Part shown: positions 1 to 8,011 of the stretch, in pieces
How the letters are laid out: each line of letters opens with the position of its first letter
How positions within the stretch are numbered: position 1 is the first letter of the stretch
NCBI GenBank assembly: GCA_019137115.1
Contig: JAGVSV010000128.1
Location: forward strand, 1-10,749
From: Bacillota bacterium
GTDB lineage: Bacteria > Bacillota > Clostridia > Christensenellales > Aristaeellaceae
Reading direction: 5' to 3'
Length of the DNA stretch: 10,749 nucleotides
Notes under the pieces: generated by a model
Told to the model about the DNA's origin: nothing
Database searches by the model: none
What the model saw: only the letters and a program-made list of their open reading frames with translations
Program-made: the position numbers and the translations under genes

Positions 1-701
1 ACCTTCGGCTTTGACGAAAGCAGCGACTGGACAATCAAAGACCTTACGTATTCGGACACCGGCAGCCCAAGTTTCACCGCGTATCACCTTGGCGCGCCGG
101 TGTGCGACGTCAAACTGCGCGTGGGCGGGGATTTCAATGCCCTACACGCGTTGAGCGCGCTGGCGCTGGCCGATGTGCTGGGCTTGGATATGCAAGCCGC
201 AGCCGATTCCCTGGGCAATTTCGTGGGTGCCCACCGGCGGTTTGAGTTTACCGGCATCGTCAACGGCATGCGCATGTACCATGACTATGGCCACAACCCG
301 GCCGAGATGCGCGCAGCGCTGTCGGTGGCCAAGCGCCACAACCGCCGGGTGATCGCCGTCATGCAGCCGCACACCTACAGCCGGGTCAAGTCCCTGTTTT
401 CCGAATACCTGACCTGCACGGAGGCCGCCGACATCACCCTGGTCACCGACATTTTCGCAGCCCGGGAAGTCGACCCCGGCGACATTGACAGCGGCATGCT
501 GGTGGACGGCATGAAGGCGCACGATGTTGACGCGCACCTAACGCCCACCTTTGATGACACCGAGCAATGGCTGCTTGAAAACGGCCGGGAAGGCGACTTG
601 GTGCTGACGATGAGCTGCGGCGACATTCACCTGCTCAACCAGCAGATGCAGCGTCACTGGGACGCGCGCCAACCATCCAAAAACCTAACGGAGGAAGTAC
701 T

Positions 702-705
<4 letters not shown>
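1..705 (+). CDS. murC: UDP-N-acetylmuramate--L-alanine ligase, C-terminal part (5' end outside window)
   Basis: The frame is open from base 1 to the TGA at 703-705, giving 234 residues of the central and C-terminal domains of a Mur ligase. MurC joins L-alanine to UDP-MurNAc with ATP in the cytoplasm, the first peptide-forming step of peptidoglycan precursor synthesis. Visible family marks are the GGDFNALHALSALALA stretch (the place of the usual GRHNxxNAxAA motif), then GAHRRFE, HDYGHNPAEM (bases 280-309; canonical MurC has DDYxHHPTE), QPHTYSR, DIFAARE and a final GDLVLTMSCGDI. The substitutions in the HH motif and in GAGDI are unusual compared with E. coli MurC. The closest alternative is another Mur ligase such as Mpl, but QPHTYSR with DIFAARE favours MurC. 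The ATP-binding P-loop lies upstream and cannot be checked. The stop overlaps the lepA start by four bases, implying cotranscription and translational coupling. Confidence 0.85.
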
Positions 706-2510
<1,805 letters not shown>

Positions 2511-2511
2511 C

Positions 2512-4239
2512 ATGAAGTGCCCAAGTTGCGGCCAGTGGAACCGCGCCAGCTTCCCCAAGTGCATCAAGTGCGGCACCATCCTGCCCCAGGAAGGGCGCGG
2601 ACCGCTGCCGGCGGAAGAACTGACCGCGCCCAAGGAGGCGCCCGTGGTCATCCGGGTGGACGAGATGGGCAACGAAGTGCAGCTGGTGGACGAAAAGGAC
2701 AGCCTGGCCGCCGAAATGCAGACGCTTCATCAGCGCAAGCGGCGCGGTGAAACCCAGCAGCAGGCACTGCGCAGCCGCGGGGCCGAGCGCGGCATCGCGC
2801 CGACCGGCTCCGGCGTAAGCGCGGTGTCCCGGCGCAACCGCATGTTCCAGGACGCGGATGTGGGCCAGGACCGCATGCCCAACGAGGACGGCGCCTACAC
2901 CGTGGAACCGGCCTACGCCGGGCCCTACGCGCGGCATAACGCCCCGGCGGTGCTGCCGCCGCGCAGCTTCAAACGCACGCGCTTGTTTGGCCTACGGCGT
3001 TTCCTGCCGATTGCGGCGCTGGCGCTGCTGATATTGGGGGGGCTGGCCGCGCTGTTCATGTTCGTGGTCAAGCCGTCGTTCATCGACCCCAAGCCGGTCA
3101 ACGCCCAGGAGCAGGTTGAGGTCATCGCATCCATCCTGGACGATATGGCCGCCCACACCATCCGCATCCCAGCGCCGGACGGCACGCAGATCTACATCAA
3201 GGAGCTGCGGCGGTCGTTCCTGTCCACAGGCGGGTACGCCAGCTTCCAGGTGCCGGACTATACCTGGTATGAGCTGGAGGAGACGCTGTCGGAGCCCGTA
3301 ATGTCGGTGACCCTCACCCCGTTTGTGCGCACCGGCACCGGCGAACAGAAAGCCATGCCGCTGATCACCTACGACATAGACATCCCGCAGTCCCCGCTGA
3401 CGCTGATCAGCCCGGAAGCGACCTATGTCGAGGTCAGCACGCCGGTGTACAACATCCGGTTCCACGTGATGCAAAACAGCACGGTGCTGATCAACGGGGT
3501 GGACTTTTCCTCCTTTGTCAACACGCAAAACGGCTATATCAGCTACAATGCGGACATACAGCCCATCGGGGAAAACAAAATCCACATCGTGGTGCGCAGC
3601 CAGTACTACCGGCAGAACGAAGCCACGCTGACCATCTACCGCGCCATCCAGGACATCCCGCTGGACCTGTCCAGCGTGCTGGATGATGAAAGCTCCGGCC
3701 CCACGATGTGGATTTCCGCCACCACGATGCCGGGCGCAACAATTTCCGTCCTGTCGCCCTTTGAGGAGGCGGACTTTTCCGAGCTGAACTCCACCGGTGC
3801 TTTCCGCTTCAAGGCGGTGTTCAACAAGGTGGGCATCAATACGGTGACCATCCAGGCCGAATATCCGGGCAAGGAACCCACGATCGTCAACTACAACGTG
3901 TACTACCTGCCTTCGCCCGACCAGTACACGCCCAAAGCCTGGGCGCTGGACGGCAAATGGGGCTACCAGGATTTCCTGGCCAACAAGAACACTCGCATCG
4001 CCAACACGCAGATCTATGTGATGCAGGGCGAGGTCAAACGCATCATCAACAACCGCCCGCAGCTGGTGGAAATTGATGTAAGCGACGGGCAGGGCAAACC
4101 GCTGCCGGTGCTGGTGGAAAACCAGACCAAAACCGAGTGGGTGGTCGGCCAGCGCTACCGAATCTATGGCGACGCCTACGGCATGTACGACGGCTTCCCC
4201 TGGGTGATCGGCCGGTTCACCTATAAGCCGAGGAACTGA
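2512..4239 (+). CDS. Zinc-ribbon membrane protein with beta-rich extracytoplasmic region, unknown function
   Basis: This is a 575-residue protein I do not recognise by name. Residues 1-21 form a zinc ribbon, CPSC at 3-6 and CIKC at 17-20 (CxxC-x10-CxxC). Residues about 22-163 are a polar, charged, Arg- and Gln-rich linker with low-complexity character. Residues 164-186 are one hydrophobic span preceded by a basic stretch (KRTRLFGLRR), so the positive-inside rule puts the zinc ribbon in the cytoplasm and the remaining 390 or so residues outside. That part looks beta-rich: two similar segments at about 298-377 and 382-467 both end in a [YF]-x-A-x5-G-x-N strand pattern and a Tyr-rich terminal strand, suggesting tandem Ig-like folds. 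The C-terminus (about 495-575) has alternating strands resembling an OB fold; both fold ideas are inference. The ATG at 2512 is chosen over in-frame upstream starts because those lie inside lepA, while GGGGGA at 2495-2500 can serve as ribosome binding site. The one-base gap to lepA argues for cotranscription. Confidence 0.85.
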   Translation: MKCPSCGQWNRASFPKCIKCGTILPQEGRGPLPAEELTAPKEAPVVIRVDEMGNEVQLVDEKDSLAAEMQTLHQRKRRGETQQQALRSRGAERGIAPTGSGVSAVSRRNRMFQDADVGQDRMPNEDGAYTVEPAYAGPYARHNAPAVLPPRSFKRTRLFGLRRFLPIAALALLILGGLAALFMFVVKPSFIDPKPVNAQEQVEVIASILDDMAAHTIRIPAPDGTQIYIKELRRSFLSTGGYASFQVPDYTWYELEETLSEPVMSVTLTPFVRTGTGEQKAMPLITYDIDIPQSPLTLISPEATYVEVSTPVYNIRFHVMQNSTVLINGVDFSSFVNTQNGYISYNADIQPIGENKIHIVVRSQYYRQNEATLTIYRAIQDIPLDLSSVLDDESSGPTMWISATTMPGATISVLSPFEEADFSELNSTGAFRFKAVFNKVGINTVTIQAEYPGKEPTIVNYNVYYLPSPDQYTPKAWALDGKWGYQDFLANKNTRIANTQIYVMQGEVKRIINNRPQLVEIDVSDGQGKPLPVLVENQTKTEWVVGQRYRIYGDAYGMYDGFPWVIGRFTYKPRN

Positions 4240-4285
4240 CGGGGGCGGTTGGGCGGAACTGGATGCGATCCAACGGTTGACTCTT

Positions 4286-4293
4286 AACCGGTT
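4286..4293. promoter_or_regulatory. Palindrome AACCGGTT, possible operator
   Basis: The eight bases AACCGGTT are a perfect palindrome with central CCGG, about 40 bases upstream of the -35 of the solute-binding protein promoter. LacI-family regulators of sugar operons often bind palindromes with a central CG, so an operator role is conceivable. The site is short, no regulator gene is nearby, and a match of this size may be chance. Confidence 0.2.
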
Positions 4294-4332
4294 TGGCGAG
4301 GTCTGATACAACCCGCAGAGGCCAATGCTTCC

Positions 4333-4362
4333 TTGACTGGTGTCGCTTAAAAATGCTATTCT
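4333..4362 (+). promoter_or_regulatory. Sigma-70-type promoter for the sugar ABC cassette
   Basis: TTGACT at 4333-4338 matches the -35 consensus at five of six positions. After an 18-base spacer, TATTCT at 4357-4362 matches the -10 at four of six positions and is preceded by TGC, the extended -10 motif. Transcription would begin near 4369, leaving a leader of about 25 bases before the ATG at 4395. The immediate surroundings are more AT-rich than the coding DNA. An earlier TTGACT at 4277-4282 has no convincing -10 partner. Confidence 0.6.
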
Positions 4363-4382
4363 ATCCCCGGAAAACAAAACAT

Positions 4383-4389
4383 GAGGAGG
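4383..4389 (+). promoter_or_regulatory. Strong ribosome binding site deciding the start of the solute-binding protein
   Basis: GAGGAGG lies five bases before the ATG at 4395. It settles the start against longer in-frame readings beginning near 4293, which would place the predicted promoter inside the coding region and bury the signal peptide. Confidence 0.85.
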
Positions 4390-4394
4390 CTCTT

Positions 4395-5630
4395 ATGAAA
4401 AGATTACTGGTGCTTGTGCTGCTGTTCACTTTTCTGTCGACCGTTCTTGTCCTGCCCGCGATGGCAGAAGACACAAAGCTGAGCGGAAAGCTGGTCATCT
4501 GGGAGCATACCCCGCAGTTTGAGGAGCCGGGCAAGGCGGTCATCGCCGCGTTCAAGGAACTCCATCCGGACGTGGAGATCGATTTCCAGGTGAAGACCAG
4601 CGACCAATACTACAACCTGCTGGCGACCGCGTTCTCCGCAGAGGAAGCGCCGGACCTGTTCTGGACCAACGGCACCGCCACCACCAACATGGGCGCCTAT
4701 GCGCAGCAGGGCTTGCTGATGGACCTGACCGACAAGGTGGATGTGTCGCTGTTCTCGGACACCATCCTCAAAATTTCCACCATTGACGGCAAGCTGTACG
4801 CCTCGCCGACCGCCGAATCGGGCGGGCGTTGCGCATACTACAACAAGGACATCTTCGCCCAGCTGAACCTGGAAATCCCCAAGACCTTTGACGAGTTTGA
4901 GGCGATGCTGGCCACCATCCACGAAGCAGGCATCCTGCCGATCTCGTTTGCGGGCTCCGACGCCTGGACAACGCTGTTCTTCTTTGAGCCGGTGCTGGCC
5001 GCCATGCACCTGGACTACACCGAGTCCTACCTGCGGGGCGAGCATGTTGCCATCAACGACCAGCGGGTTGCCGACGCGATGAACAAGCTGATCGAGTGGG
5101 GCGAGAAGGGCTACCTGGGCGTAGGCTATACCGGTGTGAGCGGCAGCGGCGCCATGCTTGCCTTCTCCAAGGGCGAGGCCGCCATGTCGGTGGATGGCAC
5201 CTGGAACATCTCCACCATCAACAACAACAATCCGGACCTGAACTACGGTGCGTTCCAGATCCCCACCAATGACGGCGTGCGGCCGTTTGTCGGCACATCG
5301 TCCAACGGCTTCTCGATCTACGCGCACACCAAGTACCCCGACCTTGCGCTGGCATTCCTGAATTACTTTGCCAGCCTGGAAGGGCAAACCATCTGGGTCA
5401 ACACCCTGGACAGCATCCCTGCCACATCCAAGATCGTCTCGGAAAACCCGGTGGTCAACGACATCACCCAGTTTGATGTGATGACGGAAAGCTGGTACAA
5501 CATCATGGTGCAAAACGCCAAGGAAGACGAGGCGCCCGGCACCGTGTGGGAAGAGGATCAGACCAAGATTTTCTCGGGCGGCATCACGGTCGAGGATTTC
5601 CTGAACGAACTGCAGGAATTGGTAAAGTAA
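4395..5630 (+). CDS. Carbohydrate ABC transporter substrate-binding protein (SBP family 1)
   Basis: The product is 411 residues long and begins with a signal peptide: Lys-Arg at 2-3, a hydrophobic core to about residue 20, then PAMA ending at residue 24 as a likely signal peptidase I site. The mature protein starts EDTKLSGKLVIWEH and follows the pattern of CUT1 solute-binding proteins: a GKLVIW first strand, AFKELHPDVEIDFQ, APDLFW near residue 90, YYNKDIF, and FSKGEAAMSVDGTWN in the second half. It should capture a sugar or oligosaccharide outside the cell and deliver it to the two permeases downstream; the substrate cannot be read from the sequence. There is no lipobox cysteine near the cleavage site, unlike most binding proteins of Gram-positive bacteria. 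It has its own promoter and strong ribosome binding site and is first in the cassette. Confidence 0.93.
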   Translation: MKRLLVLVLLFTFLSTVLVLPAMAEDTKLSGKLVIWEHTPQFEEPGKAVIAAFKELHPDVEIDFQVKTSDQYYNLLATAFSAEEAPDLFWTNGTATTNMGAYAQQGLLMDLTDKVDVSLFSDTILKISTIDGKLYASPTAESGGRCAYYNKDIFAQLNLEIPKTFDEFEAMLATIHEAGILPISFAGSDAWTTLFFFEPVLAAMHLDYTESYLRGEHVAINDQRVADAMNKLIEWGEKGYLGVGYTGVSGSGAMLAFSKGEAAMSVDGTWNISTINNNNPDLNYGAFQIPTNDGVRPFVGTSSNGFSIYAHTKYPDLALAFLNYFASLEGQTIWVNTLDSIPATSKIVSENPVVNDITQFDVMTESWYNIMVQNAKEDEAPGTVWEEDQTKIFSGGITVEDFLNELQELVK

Positions 5631-5660
5631 GCGTCTTGAGCGAGAACCACGTTGCACAAC

Positions 5661-5684
5661 GCCGGGGGGAGATATCCCCCCGGC
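5661..5684 (+). repeat. Perfect GC-rich stem-loop between solute-binding protein and permease genes
   Basis: GCCGGGGGGA at 5661-5670 and TCCCCCCGGC at 5675-5684 are exact reverse complements, forming a 10-bp stem with the four-base loop GATA. It begins 30 bases after the binding-protein stop. No T run follows (the next bases are AACTTGTAGC), so it is not a textbook intrinsic terminator. In this position such a hairpin would be expected to protect the 3' end of the binding-protein mRNA or partly stop transcription, making the binding protein more abundant than the permeases, as for malE-malF in enteric bacteria. The structure is seen; the role is inferred. Confidence 0.8.
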
Positions 5685-5704
5685 AACTTGTAGCAGATCA
5701 CTGC

Positions 5705-5740
5705 GCGGCGTTCCACCAAGGCATGGCCGTTAAACGCCGC
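5705..5740 (+). repeat. Second inverted repeat, just upstream of the permease ribosome binding site
   Basis: GCGGCGTT at 5705-5712 and AACGCCGC at 5733-5740 are exact reverse complements separated by 20 bases. The second arm ends 10 bases before the GGAGGA of the first permease. It could form an RNA hairpin affecting permease translation, or be a protein-binding dyad in DNA. With an 8-bp arm in GC-rich DNA, chance is not excluded. Confidence 0.45.
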
Positions 5741-5760
5741 CCCATAGCCCGGAGGAATGT

Positions 5761-6675
5761 GTGAAGCGGAGCAGGGCGTATATCGGGTTTATTGTCCCCG
5801 GTTTTCTCATCTATACGGTGTTCATGATCGTTCCGATCGTATTTGCCGTATACATGAGCTTTTTCAACTGGAGCGGTGTGGGTCCGATGGTGCCGGTAGG
5901 GTTGGCCAACTATCGGAAGCTGTTGTTCAGCAGCCGGGAGTCGCGCATTTTCTTTAACGCGCTGACCAACAACTTCAAGTATGTCGGCGTGGTGTTTCTC
6001 ATTATCACGCCGCTGCAAATCGTGTTTGCCTATGTGCTCTACATAAGGATCAAGGCGCACAAATACATCCAGTTCATGCTGTTTCTGCCATATGTGATCA
6101 GCACGTCGATCATCGGATTTTTTGCCACAATGGTTTTTGACCCCAACATCGGCATGCTGAACAACCTGCTGGCAGCCGTGGGGCTTCCGCACCTTCGGGG
6201 CGCGTGGATGGGCGACCCCAATATGAGCTTCAAGATTTTTGTGGCCATTGTGATCTGGGCGTTCATCGGCAACGGCATGATGATTTTCAACGCCAACATG
6301 AAGGAAGTCTCCCACGACATCCTGGAAGCCGCGCGCATCGACGGCGCCGGGGAGCTGGCGATGTTCTTCCGCGTTGTGCTGCCGCAGTTGGGCAGTTCGC
6401 TCAACACGGTGTCCACGCTTTCGATCATTTACGCGCTGACCATGTTTGATCTGCCGTTCCTGCTGGGCGGCGTGCAGGGCGGCGTAAACAACACGCTGGA
6501 CTTCGTGCAGATGGTGTTTTACCGGCGGGCGTTTGGCGGAACCTATTTCGGGGAAACCTCTCTGGGCTATGGTTCGGCGATCAGCGTGACGGTGCTGGTT
6601 ATCATCATGGCGTGCTTCTTGTTGCTGCGCGCGCTGATCTACGCGCTGGAGCGCAGGCAGGCAGGGTCAATATGA
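5761..6675 (+). CDS. Sugar ABC transporter permease, MalF/UgpA-like (CUT1)
   Basis: This 304-residue integral membrane protein has about six hydrophobic spans, the first at YIGFIVPGFLIYTVFMIVPI near residues 7-26. The inner-membrane loop motif that contacts the ATPase is clear: EAARIDGAGELAMFFRVVLP starting at residue 189, matching the EAA-x3-G consensus of binding-protein-dependent permeases. It pairs with the next gene to form the channel and receives substrate from the secreted binding protein. The GTG at 5761 is chosen: GGAGGA at 5751-5756 lies just upstream and the N-terminus (KRSRAYIGF) is usual for the family. An overlapping ATG at 5757 opens a different frame that ends early. The gene overlaps the second permease by ATGA at 6672-6675, indicating translational coupling and roughly equal production. 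Confidence 0.93.
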   Translation: MKRSRAYIGFIVPGFLIYTVFMIVPIVFAVYMSFFNWSGVGPMVPVGLANYRKLLFSSRESRIFFNALTNNFKYVGVVFLIITPLQIVFAYVLYIRIKAHKYIQFMLFLPYVISTSIIGFFATMVFDPNIGMLNNLLAAVGLPHLRGAWMGDPNMSFKIFVAIVIWAFIGNGMMIFNANMKEVSHDILEAARIDGAGELAMFFRVVLPQLGSSLNTVSTLSIIYALTMFDLPFLLGGVQGGVNNTLDFVQMVFYRRAFGGTYFGETSLGYGSAISVTVLVIIMACFLLLRALIYALERRQAGSI

Positions 6676-7532
6676 CAAAACGACGTGCGCACAAGTCGAT
6701 CAGCGAGACGCGCTCCGCCGCTGTTGCAAAGGGCATCATCTCGGTGGTGCTGATATTGTATTCGTTCATTGCCATTTACCTGATTGGCAACTCCATCCTG
6801 AATGCCTTCAAGACCAAGCCGGACCTGATTGCCAACACGTTTGGCTGGCCCAACGCCTTTGTGCTGGAAAATTTCCGCATCGTCCTGGTGGAGGACGGAT
6901 TTATGCGCAACCTGATCAACAGCCTGCTGCTGGTGACCATGGGCACGGCGCTGCTGGTCGCGTTTTCCTCCACAGTGTCCTACGGGCTTTCGATGTATAC
7001 GTTCCGCGGCCGTGGTTTTCTGAGCAACTACTTCACCATCGGGCTGATGTTCCCCATTCAGCTGGGCATCCTTCCGCTGTTTATCATCCTGAAGTGGCTC
7101 AACCTGGTCAACAGCCTGTTCGGGCTGGCATTGATCTACGCGGCCAACATGTCGTTCTCGGTGGTGGTGTTCTCGCGCTTTTTCCGTGGCTTTGAGCACG
7201 CCCTGCTGGAGGCCGCGCGGATTGATGGCGCTAACGACTTTCAATCGTTTATTTTTCTGGTGATCCCCATCATGAAGCCGGTTGTGTTCACGGTGGCGCT
7301 GCTGAACTTCATCATGATCTGGAACGATTTCTATTTGCCGCTGGTGTTCCTGACCAACTCCGCCAACCGCACGCTGACGTTGGGCATCTACAACTACACG
7401 GCGGATTTCCTATCCAACTGGAACAAGGTGTTCGCGGGGGTCGCGGTCGCCCTGGCGCCCATCATTGTCATCTACTTTTTCTTCTCCGAAAGGATCGTTA
7501 CCGGCCTGACCACCGGCTCGGTCAAGGGATAG
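6672..7532 (+). CDS. Sugar ABC transporter permease, MalG/UgpE-like (CUT1)
   Basis: The product has 286 residues with about six membrane spans, after a basic N-terminal tail (MTKRRAHK) expected in the cytoplasm. The coupling-helix motif EAARIDGANDFQSFIFLVIP starts at residue 180. Other familiar MalG-type marks are IWNDFYLPLVFL and the FFFSERIVTGLTTGSVKG ending, in which the C-terminal GLTxGSVKG is characteristic of CUT1 permeases. The start at 6672 is chosen because its ATG overlaps the TGA of the upstream permease; upstream in-frame starts would run deep into that gene. No clear ribosome binding site precedes it, which fits translation by re-initiation from the overlap. The cassette lacks an ATP-binding subunit, so energising probably depends on an ATPase encoded elsewhere, as MsmX serves several sugar importers in Bacillus. 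Confidence 0.93.
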   Translation: MTKRRAHKSISETRSAAVAKGIISVVLILYSFIAIYLIGNSILNAFKTKPDLIANTFGWPNAFVLENFRIVLVEDGFMRNLINSLLLVTMGTALLVAFSSTVSYGLSMYTFRGRGFLSNYFTIGLMFPIQLGILPLFIILKWLNLVNSLFGLALIYAANMSFSVVVFSRFFRGFEHALLEAARIDGANDFQSFIFLVIPIMKPVVFTVALLNFIMIWNDFYLPLVFLTNSANRTLTLGIYNYTADFLSNWNKVFAGVAVALAPIIVIYFFFSERIVTGLTTGSVKG

Positions 7533-7572
7533 GCGTCTGGGCCCAACCCGCACCGCAAGGGAGGAAACCGCC

Positions 7573-7919
7573 ATGGGCAAACGGAGGGACCGGGGCGACG
7601 CGCCGCAGGATCAGCTGGGGTTGCAACCGGACAGCACGGCCGACAAGAGTGCAGACCGCCGTACGCCGCTGCAAAAGTACGACGCCTTTCTGCACAGGGC
7701 GACGGTGTTCCTGATGCGGCTGGTGGCGGTGCTTAGCGTGGCGGCCGTTGTGATCGGTATTGCCACCGGCCAGTGGGCGGTGTTGGGCCCATCGTACTTG
7801 TCGGCCTGATCGCTTTCGGCCTGTCCTTTGGCAGGATGGACGCGGCCGACTGGCTGTCGCTAATCTGGTGGAACCAGGGCAGGGAAACGGACAGAAGCGG
7901 GAGGAACATCGACGAATAG
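7573..7919 (+). pseudogene. Small two-span membrane protein with a -1 frame break (hypothetical)
   Basis: An ATG at 7573 follows GGGAGG (7559-7564) by eight bases and opens a frame of 78 codons ending at TGA 7807-7809. The hydrophobic sequence continues in the -1 frame: after the GGC codon at 7786-7788, reading CCC from 7788 gives IVLVGLIAFGLSFG, then DWLSLIWWNQ and a polar tail to TAG at 7917-7919. Joined, this is a 115-residue protein: a charged N-terminus of about 40 residues, a first span (about 46-65), a second span (about 67-86) and a polar C-terminus. I know no family for it. The simplest explanation is loss of one C in the run at 7788-7790, by mutation or sequence error. If the break is real and not bypassed, the cell makes a 78-residue protein with one full span and an altered tail. 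It lies 40 bases after the permeases and may be cotranscribed with them, but nothing ties it to transport. Confidence 0.6.
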
Positions 7920-7953
7920 GACAGATGGATAGTGGCGCATTGCGCTGCTGCCC

Positions 7954-7982
7954 TTGTCCTATTGGCGCCGCGCACGTATAAT
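7954..7982 (+). promoter_or_regulatory. Sigma-70-type promoter for glnS-gltX
   Basis: TATAAT at 7977-7982 is a perfect -10 hexamer, and TTGTCC at 7954-7959, with the ideal 17-base spacer, matches the -35 consensus at four of six positions. Transcription would start near 7989-7990, leaving a leader of only about 22 bases. This is too short for a T-box or other riboswitch, so the synthetase genes appear to be expressed without tRNA-sensing attenuation. The promoter lies after the end of the small membrane gene. Confidence 0.75.
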
Positions 7983-8000
7983 GGCGCTGGTTTCACATGC

Positions 8001-8006
8001 AGGAGG
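8001..8006 (+). promoter_or_regulatory. Ribosome binding site deciding the glnS start
   Basis: AGGAGG stands five bases before the ATG at 8012. Another in-frame ATG at 7997 lies upstream of this site and only about eight bases from the predicted transcript start, so 8012 is the better start. Confidence 0.8.
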
Positions 8007-8011
8007 TCAGT

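Larger units (their letters stand above)
4240..4394 (+). other. Intergenic region separating the lepA unit from the sugar ABC cassette
   Basis: This 155-base gap contains no plausible gene. It holds the promoter at 4333-4362, the palindrome AACCGGTT at 4286-4293, a small inverted repeat TGGAT-GCG-ATCCA at 4260-4272, and the ribosome binding site of the solute-binding protein gene. No rho-independent terminator (GC stem followed by a T run) is visible after the stop at 4239, so read-through from the upstream unit cannot be excluded. Confidence 0.7.

Noticed and set aside
4293..4394. Upstream in-frame extension of the solute-binding protein
   Set aside because: It would cover the promoter and put 34 residues before a clear signal peptide; the strong ribosome binding site points to 4395.
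5661..5690. Rho-independent terminator after the solute-binding protein gene
   Set aside because: The stem is strong but no T run follows and the downstream permeases belong functionally with the binding protein.
5757..5957. ATG at 5757 opening a 66-codon frame
   Set aside because: It lies almost on top of the ribosome binding site, is out of frame with the permease, and its product has no features; GTG at 5761 gives the full conserved permease.
7935..7945. Inverted repeat GCGCA-T-TGCGC just upstream of the glnS -35
   Set aside because: The five-base arms with a one-base centre are common by chance in GC-rich DNA and no regulator is implied.
7920..8011. T-box or other riboswitch upstream of glnS
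   Set aside because: The TATAAT at 7977-7982 leaves a leader of only about 22 bases, and no T-box core sequence is visible in the 92-base gap.
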